From assembly GCA_903892415.1 (NCBI GenBank), contig CAITIQ010000470.1:1-32555 (forward strand): a DNA stretch of 32,555 nucleotides. The letters are read 5' to 3'. The notes below the pieces were generated by a model. That model was not told where the DNA came from. It ran no database searches and saw only the letters and a program-made list of their open reading frames with translations. Positions 7,251 through 15,407 of the stretch are shown here, in pieces (within the stretch, counting starts at the first letter, position 1; each line of letters opens with the position of its first letter). The translations under genes and the position numbers were made by a program. Origin of the DNA: an uncultured delta proteobacterium (GTDB lineage: Bacteria; Myxococcota_A; Polyangia; Polyangiales; Polyangiaceae).

Positions 7251-8330
7251 ATGGGCGATAACCAGCTGCGACTCGCACGGATGACGATTGGCTTTGCTGC
7301 GGTCGAGCACGCTGAAGACGTCGAGCTGCTGGAGTACTATCGCGAGGCGCTGGTTGGGCTGACGGCGAAGCGGACGGACTTCGATCCGTTGTTCAATTTC
7401 CTGGCTACCTCGGTGCCTAGCGCGTGCATTCGCGTGGAGCTCACGCAGGAAGGCAGCCCGCCTCTCTTGCTCGAACTGCGGCCGGGTGAAGCCGCGGTGG
7501 TAGCAGACCTAGCGGTGCCGGAGCCGAGCTCCGCCCGTACGGACTTGGAGGCCTCCGAGTCGACGCGCCTCTATCGCGAGGCTCGCGCCGAGGCCATCGC
7601 AACGCCCGATGAGGAGGTTGCTCACCTACTCTCCCTGCTCGACAACGAAGGCCTTTCGCTTCAGCGCGCCTTGGGCACCAAGCATCCCGCCTTTCGTTTT
7701 GAGCGTGTCCAGGAGCTGCGCCATGCGGTCTGGCACCATGCACTCAAGACGGGCGAGCAGCTGACGCCCGAACGCGTGGCTCGCGGTTTCGCCGAAGAGA
7801 GCGATGCGGTGGTCGCGCAACTTCATGACTGGCTGCAAGCAGCGCCCGTCGCGCCGCTGGCGCAAGCCAGCTACCGCTTCGTTCGCGAGCAGGCCTTCGA
7901 GCGCGACAACTTTGGTGTCGCCTACCGACGCTGCTTCAAAGAGTGCAAATACCCCATCGTCCACACCTGGGCTTCGACCGCAGAGGTAAGCGGCGTGCGT
8001 TGCTCGAGCGAGGGCCTCTCCCCAGCCGAGGCCGCAACGTTCGAGGCCGAGTGTCGCGCCCTACCGCGAGCGATTCACGTCTTCTCGTGGCTGAGCGAGT
8101 TGCCGAAGAAGTACCGCCATGGTCGCGTGGAGCTTGCTTATGTTGGTGCAGGCCAACGACGTGTGGCTTGCTTCGTTGGCAGCGGCGTCCCTCGAGAGGA
8201 GACCCTGGCCTCCGCGGAGATCTTCACCTTGGTCGAGCGCAAAGCGGGCGCTCCCGGTGAGCGCCTCGGCGGGGAGGACTTCCCTGCCCTTTACGACGCG
8301 GTCGTCGCGGGCGACGTGCGAGCGCACTGA
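7251..8330 (+). CDS. Conserved-looking protein of unknown function
   Basis: A 359-residue soluble, acidic protein without signal or membrane segments. The composition and codon usage look fully coding. It has an alpha-helical middle (residues about 110-215, with Glu/Ala/Arg-rich segments) and a Cys-bearing C-terminal half (CFKECKYP, then GVRCSS, AECRALP). No catalytic motif or family was recognised. It starts 45 bp after the small membrane protein and ends 6 bp from the convergent MMPL gene, with both stop codons inside a shared hairpin. The GAG-like ribosome site just before the ATG at 7251 is modest. Confidence 0.7.
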   Translation: MGDNQLRLARMTIGFAAVEHAEDVELLEYYREALVGLTAKRTDFDPLFNFLATSVPSACIRVELTQEGSPPLLLELRPGEAAVVADLAVPEPSSARTDLEASESTRLYREARAEAIATPDEEVAHLLSLLDNEGLSLQRALGTKHPAFRFERVQELRHAVWHHALKTGEQLTPERVARGFAEESDAVVAQLHDWLQAAPVAPLAQASYRFVREQAFERDNFGVAYRRCFKECKYPIVHTWASTAEVSGVRCSSEGLSPAEAATFEAECRALPRAIHVFSWLSELPKKYRHGRVELAYVGAGQRRVACFVGSGVPREETLASAEIFTLVERKAGAPGERLGGEDFPALYDAVVAGDVRAH

Positions 8331-8342
8331 GCCCGCTCAGTG
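8325..8342. terminator. Bidirectional hairpin spanning two convergent stop codons
   Basis: CACTGAG-CCCG-CTCAGTG is a perfect 7-bp stem with a 4-nt loop. The TGA of the upstream plus-strand gene is at 8328-8330 and the TGA of the minus-strand MMPL gene at 8337-8339, so both stops lie in the stem. The symmetry suits a shared two-way terminator, although no T tracts flank it. Confidence 0.5.
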
Positions 8343-10544
8343 AAGGCCGAGCGCGGCGCGTAAACGCATCAAGGGCGCGGGTGCCCACCAGTTCCATTTG
8401 CCGAACAGGCGCATCGTCGCGGGAACTAGCAGCAGCCGCACCAACGTCGCGTCGATCAGCACGGCGAGCGCCATGCCCAGGCCGACGGCTTTGATCAACA
8501 CGATGGTGGCCAGGCCGAAGGCGGCGAAGACCACGATCATGATCGCTGCAGCGCTGGTGACCAGGCCCGCCGTTTTCTCCAGCCCCTCACCCACCGACAG
8601 CGTGTTGTCCTGCGTCTTCTCCCAGCTCTCTTTGATGCGCGAGAGCATCAACACTTCGTAGTCCATCGACAAACCGAAGAGCACGCAGAACAAGAGCACC
8701 GGCAGCGCGTGCTCCACCGGGCGCGGCTCGGAGATCCCGAGGTTGCCCTCTTGGAAGATCCACACCAGCGCACCGAAGGAGCCGGCGACCGAGAGCAGGT
8801 TCATCACGATCGCTTTGATCGGCAGCACCACCGAGCCGAGCAGCAGGAAGAGGATGAGGAAGGTCATGCCCATCACGAAGCCGATCGCCCGCGGGGTTTT
8901 GTCGCGGACGAACTCGGTGGCGTCCATGCCAGAGGCTGTTTGGCCACCCACCGAGAGCGTGCCATCGAGCACCGCCGGCTCGCCGCGCAGTTGGCGCACG
9001 ACCTCTTGCGATTCGTGCGTCTCCGGTGCGCTGTCGAGCAGGGCGTAAAGGATCACCACCCGCTCGCCTACGCTTGCTTGCATCGCCGACTCGAGTTGCT
9101 CTTTGAACATCTCTGGCGGCGATAAAAGGATGCTCTGATAGAGCTCTCGCGAGAAGCGTTCGTCGCTGACGATGCTCTCCACCTTGGTCACGTGCGGGAG
9201 GGCCTTGATGCGCTCGGATAGGTCATAAAGCGCGCCGATGCGCTCGCCGTTGAGGGCGGGCGCGCTGGGAAAGCTCACCGCCATCACCACGCGGTTGGCG
9301 CCGAACTCGGGAAAATCGCGCTTGAGCAACTCGTAGCCTTTGCGCGCCTCCACCTCCTCGCGCAGCACGCGCACGTCGGCCTCGGTCATCTCCAAGCGCT
9401 GAACCGGCGAGGCCATCAAACCGAGCAACGCGAGCGTGGGGATCAGCACCGCGATCGGCCGGCGCATGACCCACAACGCCGCCCCGCGCCAAAAGCCCTC
9501 CCGCGGACCGAGGCTCGCGATGCGCAACGGCCAGGCGTGGATCTTCGGCCCTAGCACGGCGAGCAAGGCCGGGAGGAAGGTCAGCGCGAAGGCGATCGAA
9601 AGCAACACCACCACCGTGCCGCCGACGCCCATGGCAAAAAGGAAGGAGCCCTTGAAGAAGAGCAGGCCGGAGACGCCGATCACCAGCACGAAGCCGGAGA
9701 AGCACACCACGCGCCCGGCCTTCTCGATCGCGTGGACCAGCGCTTCGCGATAGTCGTGCCCGGCCTCCAGCTCCTCGCGGTAACGCGTGACGATGAACAG
9801 CGAATAATCGATGGCGACGCCGAGCCCGATCAGCGAGCAGACGTTGACGGTGTATTCGGCGATGTCCATCACGTGGGACAGCGCCGTCACCACAGCGATG
9901 CCACCGAGCACCGCCAGCGCGCCCACCGCGACCGGCAACACCGCCGCCATGCCGGTGCGAAACACCAACAAAAGCACCAGTAGCGCGAGCGGCAGCGAGA
10001 TCAGCTCGGCGCGGATCATGTCGTGTTGCAGCACCCGATCGAAGTTGTCGAGGAACGGCACTTTGCCGGTGCAGGTGATGGTGAGCTCGTTCGACCGCAG
10101 CTGCTCGCGGATGGCCGGGTAACGCGAGATGGCCTGTTTGAAGGTGCCCTTCAGGCTGACCAGCGCGACAACGCTCTTCTGCTCGGTGTTGACCATCTCG
10201 CGGGCCACCGGCCGCGGCGCGTTCTCCGGCGTGAGCACCGACAGGACGTTGGCGTCTTTGCGCACAGGCTCGAGCGCGGCGTCCATCGCCTCGCGAAAGG
10301 CTTTGGAGTCAGCGGCGAGCCCGTCACTCTGAAACAGGATCACGAAGGTCGTGTCGGTCGAATGCCCGAGCACCTGCTCGACCAAACGCTGCGTTTGCTC
10401 GGCCTCGCGATCGCCGAAGCTACCGCCGGTGAGGTTGCCGCCGTGCAGCACGGTGGCCACCGACGCGGCCAGGAAGGCGAGCGAGGCGAAAAGCGTGCCC
10501 CAACGATGGTTGTAGATGAACGTAGCGAGCCAGGTAAAGAGCAT
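8337..10544 (-). CDS. MMPL-family RND exporter
   Basis: A 735-residue inner-membrane transporter of the MMPL (RND-like) family, which move lipids and hydrophobic molecules using the proton gradient. Architecture: transmembrane helix 1 (about 12-33), a large periplasmic domain, a block of five helices that includes GLGVAIDYSLFIVTRYREEL, then a duplicated second half with helix 7, a second periplasmic domain and a final helix block with GLSMDYEVLMLSRIKE. The Asp-Tyr pairs in both halves are the expected proton-relay positions. It starts in the stop codon of the FAD oxidoreductase gene (1-bp overlap, TGATG) and is the last gene of a four-gene operon. From its partners a modified lipid is the likely cargo, which is inference. 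Confidence 0.9.
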   Translation of the reverse strand: MLFTWLATFIYNHRWGTLFASLAFLAASVATVLHGGNLTGGSFGDREAEQTQRLVEQVLGHSTDTTFVILFQSDGLAADSKAFREAMDAALEPVRKDANVLSVLTPENAPRPVAREMVNTEQKSVVALVSLKGTFKQAISRYPAIREQLRSNELTITCTGKVPFLDNFDRVLQHDMIRAELISLPLALLVLLLVFRTGMAAVLPVAVGALAVLGGIAVVTALSHVMDIAEYTVNVCSLIGLGVAIDYSLFIVTRYREELEAGHDYREALVHAIEKAGRVVCFSGFVLVIGVSGLLFFKGSFLFAMGVGGTVVVLLSIAFALTFLPALLAVLGPKIHAWPLRIASLGPREGFWRGAALWVMRRPIAVLIPTLALLGLMASPVQRLEMTEADVRVLREEVEARKGYELLKRDFPEFGANRVVMAVSFPSAPALNGERIGALYDLSERIKALPHVTKVESIVSDERFSRELYQSILLSPPEMFKEQLESAMQASVGERVVILYALLDSAPETHESQEVVRQLRGEPAVLDGTLSVGGQTASGMDATEFVRDKTPRAIGFVMGMTFLILFLLLGSVVLPIKAIVMNLLSVAGSFGALVWIFQEGNLGISEPRPVEHALPVLLFCVLFGLSMDYEVLMLSRIKESWEKTQDNTLSVGEGLEKTAGLVTSAAAIMIVVFAAFGLATIVLIKAVGLGMALAVLIDATLVRLLLVPATMRLFGKWNWWAPAPLMRLRAALGLH

Positions 10545-11902
10545 CAGGGTCGCAACTCCTCGTCACGCTCCGCGGAGTTCGGCGGGTAATTCGGAAACGG
10601 CGCTCCCTCGGGCGCAGGCGGCCGCTGCGGCAGGATGTCGAGGCTGTGCACGGCATCGGTTGCAACGCCCTTCAGCAAGCGACGAAGGTTGGGCGACTCG
10701 GGCGCCAGCGCTCGCGCCGGCACCAACGCCGAGAGCAACGCGCTCTCGTGATTGTCCACGTCCACGCAATACATGCCGGTCACCCACAAGCCATGAGCGC
10801 CCTGATGAGCCGCGAGCTCGGCTTGTTGTTGCGTGGTGGCGGCGCTCATCAGCACGTGGTGATAGCTCCTGCGCCCGTAGAGTGGAGAAGGCGCTGGGCG
10901 GCCTTTGGGCATCCAGGTGCGAAACACCGGCTGGCCAGTGCGCAGGCCTTGCCAGTCGGTCATCCAAGCTTGGTCCCCATCGAAGAAGAGGTTGTTGTGC
11001 GCCCAGTCCCGCCGGTCCGGCGGCATAAAGCTCGGGTCGCCGTGCACCACCGTCTCGGTCTCCCAATGTTGAAAGGCGCCCACTGCGGCTTGCATCGGCG
11101 CGAGTTCAGGCACGCCGCGCAACAGCTCGGCCGCCTCGCGCGAGGTCGTCGCGACGATCAGCTGGTCGAAGCGGTGCTGCTCGCCGCTCGCATCAACAAC
11201 GACGAGACCGTCTCGGCGCTCGATCGAACGGGCCTCCAACCCGAGCCGCAGATCCACCCGCGTGAGGTCTTTGCGCAAGGCCGCGAGGTAATTCGACATG
11301 CCGCCCTCGACCTCGTAGGTCCCCGGCCTGCGCCCCGGCGGCATGCCTTTGAGCAACGAATAAAGCGGGAAGTCTGGGATCAGCGTCAGCGGCGCTCCCC
11401 AACAAGCCGCCAAGAAGGGATAGGCGAACTCAGGGCCGAAGGCGGCCGGGTAACCGCCTTGCGCCAGATGCTCACGCAGCGTGAGCCGGGAGTTGCGCAC
11501 CAACGCGTTGCCGCGTTGTTGCTCGATCATGCGCCGCAAGGAGAGCAAGTGACGGACGAAGCGCGGCGAACGTGCGAGGCCGACCACCTGACGAGGCGAG
11601 CGCGGTGGCAAGGCGAAGCTCTTTGCGCGATCGACCTCGGTCACGCACACGGTCAGGTTGGTCCAGCGCGTCGGCACCTGCAGCAGGCGCAACAAGCTCA
11701 GGAAGTACGGATAGGCCGAATCGAAGAAGAAGCGCGTGCCCAGCTCTCCGTGCACCGTCTCTGGGCCGAGCGTCACCGGGACGCTCTCCACGTGCCCACC
11801 GATGCGCGACCCCTTCTCGAACAGCGTGACTTGATGATCGTGTTGCAGGAGCCAAGCGGCTGTCATGCCGGAGACGCCGGCGCCAAGGATACCAATTCGC
11901 AT
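10544..11902 (-). CDS. FAD-dependent oxidoreductase (COG2907-like, amine-oxidase fold)
   Basis: A 452-residue flavoprotein. The N-terminus MRIGILGAGVSGMTAAWLL has the Rossmann GxGxxG (residues 7-12), and the acidic strand end FEKGSRIGGH follows, as in the amino-oxidase/protoporphyrinogen-oxidase superfamily. The segment HWETETVVHGDPSFMP and the W-rich stretch after it are typical of COG2907 proteins, which often sit beside cyclopropane- or furan-fatty-acid genes (UfaO is the described relative). A role in oxidising a membrane lipid is therefore plausible. The gene follows the FAD-linked oxidase directly (11902/11903 abut) and overlaps the MMPL start. No cyclopropane synthase or DUF1365 gene, its common partners, is present here. 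Confidence 0.85.
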   Translation of the reverse strand: MRIGILGAGVSGMTAAWLLQHDHQVTLFEKGSRIGGHVESVPVTLGPETVHGELGTRFFFDSAYPYFLSLLRLLQVPTRWTNLTVCVTEVDRAKSFALPPRSPRQVVGLARSPRFVRHLLSLRRMIEQQRGNALVRNSRLTLREHLAQGGYPAAFGPEFAYPFLAACWGAPLTLIPDFPLYSLLKGMPPGRRPGTYEVEGGMSNYLAALRKDLTRVDLRLGLEARSIERRDGLVVVDASGEQHRFDQLIVATTSREAAELLRGVPELAPMQAAVGAFQHWETETVVHGDPSFMPPDRRDWAHNNLFFDGDQAWMTDWQGLRTGQPVFRTWMPKGRPAPSPLYGRRSYHHVLMSAATTQQQAELAAHQGAHGLWVTGMYCVDVDNHESALLSALVPARALAPESPNLRRLLKGVATDAVHSLDILPQRPPAPEGAPFPNYPPNSAERDEELRP

Positions 11903-13822
11903 TTAGACCGCCGGGGGCTCGTCGGTGAGGACGCGTCGCGTGAGCCCATTGAAGAAGCGGCCCTCCGGATCGATGCCGCTCTGTTCGAGTAAAGCAAGGT
12001 ATCGCTCGAGGCGGTCCCCAAGGGCCGTACGCGAGAGCGCCACCACGTCCTCCACGTGCTCGAACTCCTTCGACCAATGCGGCAGGGCGCCGGGCACCTT
12101 GAGCCACTCGCGACAAAGCTCCGAGCTGAATTGCTTCCAGCCCTCGGGCCGGCACATCCACATGATCTCCACGTAGCAGGTGAGGCCTTCACCGTAGGCG
12201 GGCGTCAGCAAAGCTCCGCTTGGGCCAATGAAGCGCACATTCAACGTGAGGTTCAACGGGTAGAGCCCTCGGCTGGCGTACGTCTCGACCAGCCGCTCGG
12301 TTGCAGTCCAAGCCTCACGTACGTTGGCGAAGTCGGGGTCCACCTTGAAGCCAACCTCCATACAGCCCGCCGGCATCATCTCGATCCAATGGTGGTAGTG
12401 ATGAGACTCCGGCAGCTCGAGCACGCGGCTGCGGAACGGCAACATGCGCATGCCGAGCTTGAGCAAGAGCGGCGTGAGCGAGGGCGCAAAGCGCATGACC
12501 AGCTTGGAGAACAGCACCAGCCAGGCGTTCTGCATCAGGTTCTGCGCCTTGAACCAAAAGCCGTGGCCGTGCCACGTGCTGGCATCTTCGGTTCGATCGA
12601 TCGTGCGCATCCACATGTCGCGGTTGAACGGGAACCAATAAAGCTCCACCGAGTCATGCGCGCCGACGAGCTCCGGCAGCTTCTGCAGAACGTCGCTGAC
12701 CGAGAGCCGCAGATCGGTTTGGCGCACGCGGTAGCTCTTGATCACCCGCAGCTTGACCCGGGCGATCACGCCGAACAAACCCAAGCCCAAACGAGCCGCG
12801 CTCATCATCTCGGGGCCCACCGTCTCCTCGGAGAGCACGCGCATTTGGCCTTGCGCATCGATGATCTCGAAGGCCTCCACCAGGTCCCCTACGGTGGCGG
12901 TCTTGCGGCCGGTGCCGTGGGTACCTGTGGCAGCGATGCCGGCCACACGCACGTTCTCGAGCACCACGTTCCACGGCATGCATAGCCCGTGACGAGCGAG
13001 TTCGTGATTGAGCTGCCGATTGGTTGCTCCGGCCTCGGCCCAAACCGTAGGCGCCTCGGGGTTCGAGACGTCCACCTCGATGCGGCACAAGCGTTCACAA
13101 AAGATCAGCGAATCCCCGGTCGGAACCAGCGCCGACCAGGAGAATCCGGAGCCCACGACGCGCACGCCTTTGCCGCGCGCGATCGCCACACGCACCGCCG
13201 CTACCAGCTCCTCGACCGTCTGCGGCATGCATACGAACTGCACGTCACAGCCCTCGATCTTCGCCCAGTTGCGCCACGGCACCTGCTCGCGACCGCTCAG
13301 CAGCTCGCGTTCACCCTCGCGCAGCTGCGCCGAAAGGCGCGGCCGAAAGCCGAAGGCGAGCAGCGTCTGCAAGGCGAAGTGAAACGGCCCGAAGACCCAG
13401 ACGTGGAGCGTGTGCAGGAGCTGCGGTTCGCCCTTGAGATAAGCGCCGTGCTCGTGGTGGTAGATGTGACCGAGCCGGGTCAGCCCGTGCATCCCCGCGA
13501 ATACGGCCAGCGCCATCACGGGTACCACCCAGCCGTGACCCGGCCCCCAGCCGGGTACTTGCGCCCAAAGCAGCGCTAGCCCGACCACGCACAAAGCCGA
13601 AACCACGTCAGCGAGCAGCCAATACACGCCGCAGGCGAGCACGAACAGCGCGCCCACGTTCGCGCCGAGCAGCGGGACGTGCAGCGGCTGCGGCAGCTGC
13701 GAGAGAGCGGTGCTCAGCGCAAGCCAGCCGACCACGTTGCAACCGAGGTGCAAACGCACGTTCTCGGGGTTCTTGTGTTCGACGAACTGACGCAGCAGAT
13801 ATCGAAAGTGGTGCGCGTTCAT
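11903..13822 (-). CDS. Mpo1-like (DUF962) membrane domain fused to FAD-linked lactone-oxidase-type enzyme
   Basis: A 639-residue two-part protein. Residues 1-165 form a polytopic membrane domain resembling Mpo1/DUF962: EHKNPENVRLHLG near the start, GHIYHHEHGAYLKGEPQLL later and FHFALQTLLAFGFRP at the end, with His16, His25, His119, His122, His123 and His125 available as iron ligands. Yeast Mpo1 is an iron dioxygenase for 2-hydroxy fatty acids. Residues about 195-400 are an FAD_binding_4 (PCMH) domain, and the rest an ALO-type domain with the HWSK motif at 582-585, as in aldonolactone oxidases. At the FAD-contact position the sequence is GSGFSW (Phe227) where covalent members have His. The start at 13822 precedes the Mpo1 homology; the longer frame to 13957 overlaps the cytochrome gene antisense-free but looks non-coding. 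The real substrate is unknown. Confidence 0.85.
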   Translation of the reverse strand: MNAHHFRYLLRQFVEHKNPENVRLHLGCNVVGWLALSTALSQLPQPLHVPLLGANVGALFVLACGVYWLLADVVSALCVVGLALLWAQVPGWGPGHGWVVPVMALAVFAGMHGLTRLGHIYHHEHGAYLKGEPQLLHTLHVWVFGPFHFALQTLLAFGFRPRLSAQLREGERELLSGREQVPWRNWAKIEGCDVQFVCMPQTVEELVAAVRVAIARGKGVRVVGSGFSWSALVPTGDSLIFCERLCRIEVDVSNPEAPTVWAEAGATNRQLNHELARHGLCMPWNVVLENVRVAGIAATGTHGTGRKTATVGDLVEAFEIIDAQGQMRVLSEETVGPEMMSAARLGLGLFGVIARVKLRVIKSYRVRQTDLRLSVSDVLQKLPELVGAHDSVELYWFPFNRDMWMRTIDRTEDASTWHGHGFWFKAQNLMQNAWLVLFSKLVMRFAPSLTPLLLKLGMRMLPFRSRVLELPESHHYHHWIEMMPAGCMEVGFKVDPDFANVREAWTATERLVETYASRGLYPLNLTLNVRFIGPSGALLTPAYGEGLTCYVEIMWMCRPEGWKQFSSELCREWLKVPGALPHWSKEFEHVEDVVALSRTALGDRLERYLALLEQSGIDPEGRFFNGLTRRVLTDEPPAV

Positions 13823-13853
13823 TGAGCTCGCACGCGACCGGGGCGTCGCATCA

Positions 13854-14195
13854 TCAATGTTTGGCGGCGAGCACGTAGTGCAAGACGTCTTTGGTTTTCG
13901 CTTCGTCCAGATCGCTCTTGCCGCCCATGCGCTCGACGATCGACGGCCACTCGTCATCCGAGATCGCCATCAGATCCGGATAGCCGTGACAGCCGTTGCA
14001 CTTGGCCAGGAAGGCCTCACGACCGGAGCTGAGCGAGGCCTCGGTGACGCCCGGCCACTTTTCAGCGGCGTAGCTCACGCTAGCCGGCGAGATCGCCCCG
14101 GGAGCATCCGCCGACTTCGGGAAACAGGCGGTGACGAGCGAAGCGCAAGCGAGCAGCGCGCTCGCAACGGTGAGTCGAGGGAAGTGGCCTTGCAT
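13854..14195 (-). CDS. c-type cytochrome lipoprotein
   Basis: A 113-residue mono-haem cytochrome. The signal ends at a lipobox (SLVTAC, Cys24), so the protein should be membrane-anchored on the periplasmic side. The haem site is CNGCH at residues 66-70, and Met76 or Met91 could be the distal ligand. Family members act as small electron carriers. It is first in the operon, 31 bp before the membrane lactone-oxidase fusion, which suggests that it takes electrons from that enzyme or from the COG2907 flavoprotein and passes them to the respiratory chain; this is inference from context. A fair AGGG ribosome site precedes the ATG. Confidence 0.85.
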   Translation of the reverse strand: MQGHFPRLTVASALLACASLVTACFPKSADAPGAISPASVSYAAEKWPGVTEASLSSGREAFLAKCNGCHGYPDLMAISDDEWPSIVERMGGKSDLDEAKTKDVLHYVLAAKH

Positions 14196-14284
14196 GGCGC
14201 ACCCTAACGCAACCGCTGGGCAACGTCACCCCATCGCAGCGGAGGGTTCAACGCGCAGACACGTTGGACCTTGCGCTACCTCGC

Positions 14285-15307
14285 CTACGTCTGGCGAGCA
14301 CCCCGGCGCCGAGCTTTCGATCGAACGCGAAGACCACCGTCGCGAGCATCGAGGGGACCTTTCTTGGCGAAGAGGGTCTCGCGGCGGCTGGGCAGCTCGT
14401 GGTCGAACATGCCGCGTTTCCGCATGTAGAAGAGCACGGTCAGCCAGGTACCAAAGAGGGCGACCATGCCGCAGGCGAAGAACCAGTGCTCCTTGAATGG
14501 CATGGTCTCGAAGTTCATTCCGAAGAGACCGCTCCAAAAGCCGACCGGGAGCAAGATCGTGGCGATGGTGGTCAGCCGCTGCATCTGGCGGTTGGTGCGG
14601 GCACTGAGCGCGCCCCAGTGGACGTCCATCAGCGTTCCCATCTGCCCATCGAGCAGTTGGGTGGCCTCGAGCAGGCGCGTCATGTGGTCGGTGACGTTGC
14701 GCAACCGCAGCCGCTCATCGGGTGAGAACGCGCCGATCTGATCGATCTGCCCCGAGAACTCGGTGAGCTGGCTGAAGATCGGCTGGGCCGAGCGCATGCT
14801 GCGTGAAAATACGCGCACCAACCCCTTGAGGTAGACCACCTCATCAGGGTCGATGTAGCGCTCGAGGATCTGGCGTTCGAGGCCGGCCGCCTCTTCTTGC
14901 ACGACGTCGAGGTAGCCTTCGGCGGCTTCGACGAGCTGGTCGAGGATGACCGTCACTGTCTGCTTCAACGCGCAGTTCTCGCCGCGATGGCGCAGTAGGT
15001 ACTCGCGCCAGCTCGCCCCTTCGGGCGGCAATTCTTCAGCCACGATCAAGAGCTTGTCGAAGCCGATGCAAAAGTGCAGCTCACGGTGCTGCTCGCGCTC
15101 CGGTGTGTACAGATGCCAGACGAGAAAGAGGTAGTGATCGAAGGTCTCGAGCTTGCAGCGCTGGTTGCCCTTGAGGCAGTCATCGACCGTCAGTGGGTGT
15201 AGCTTGAACTCCTCGGCGAGCGGGTTGAGCTGCTCGCGGGCTGCCTGGCCGTCTTTGGGTAAGACCAACTCGGCGATGTGGACGGGGTTGGAAACAGGCT
15301 TCGCCAT
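14285..15307 (-). CDS. corA: CorA-family divalent cation transporter
   Basis: A 340-residue CorA/MIT-family protein. The N-terminal cytoplasmic alpha/beta funnel domain contains HPLTVDDCLKGNQRCKLE and FDHYLFLVWHL. A long helical stalk follows (about 130-245), then transmembrane helix 1 (ATILLPVGFWSGLFGMNF) carrying the GMN selectivity signature at 263-265, the short loop and helix 2, and a basic C-terminal tail that is longer than usual (about 35 residues after helix 2). The expected role is Mg2+ (or Co2+/Ni2+) uptake as a pentamer. The gene is divergent from the COMT-like gene with 100 bp between. It lies 89 bp upstream of the cytochrome gene in the same direction, so read-through is possible. 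Confidence 0.92.
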   Translation of the reverse strand: MAKPVSNPVHIAELVLPKDGQAAREQLNPLAEEFKLHPLTVDDCLKGNQRCKLETFDHYLFLVWHLYTPEREQHRELHFCIGFDKLLIVAEELPPEGASWREYLLRHRGENCALKQTVTVILDQLVEAAEGYLDVVQEEAAGLERQILERYIDPDEVVYLKGLVRVFSRSMRSAQPIFSQLTEFSGQIDQIGAFSPDERLRLRNVTDHMTRLLEATQLLDGQMGTLMDVHWGALSARTNRQMQRLTTIATILLPVGFWSGLFGMNFETMPFKEHWFFACGMVALFGTWLTVLFYMRKRGMFDHELPSRRETLFAKKGPLDARDGGLRVRSKARRRGARQT

Positions 15308-15407
15308 AGGCCGCGCGCGACGTTACTACGGCCGGCAAACCCGGTCAGAAATTCCCATCGTCGGCACTTGGTGGCCTGAGGTCCGTAGGCTAGCGTGCCC
15401 GACCAAG

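Noticed and set aside
10646..11992. Very long plus-strand open frame (448 codons) opposite the COG2907 flavoprotein gene
   Set aside because: It is Arg/His/Gln-rich with no motif, and the minus-strand frame has clear FAD-enzyme motifs, so this is an antisense shadow of a GC-rich gene.
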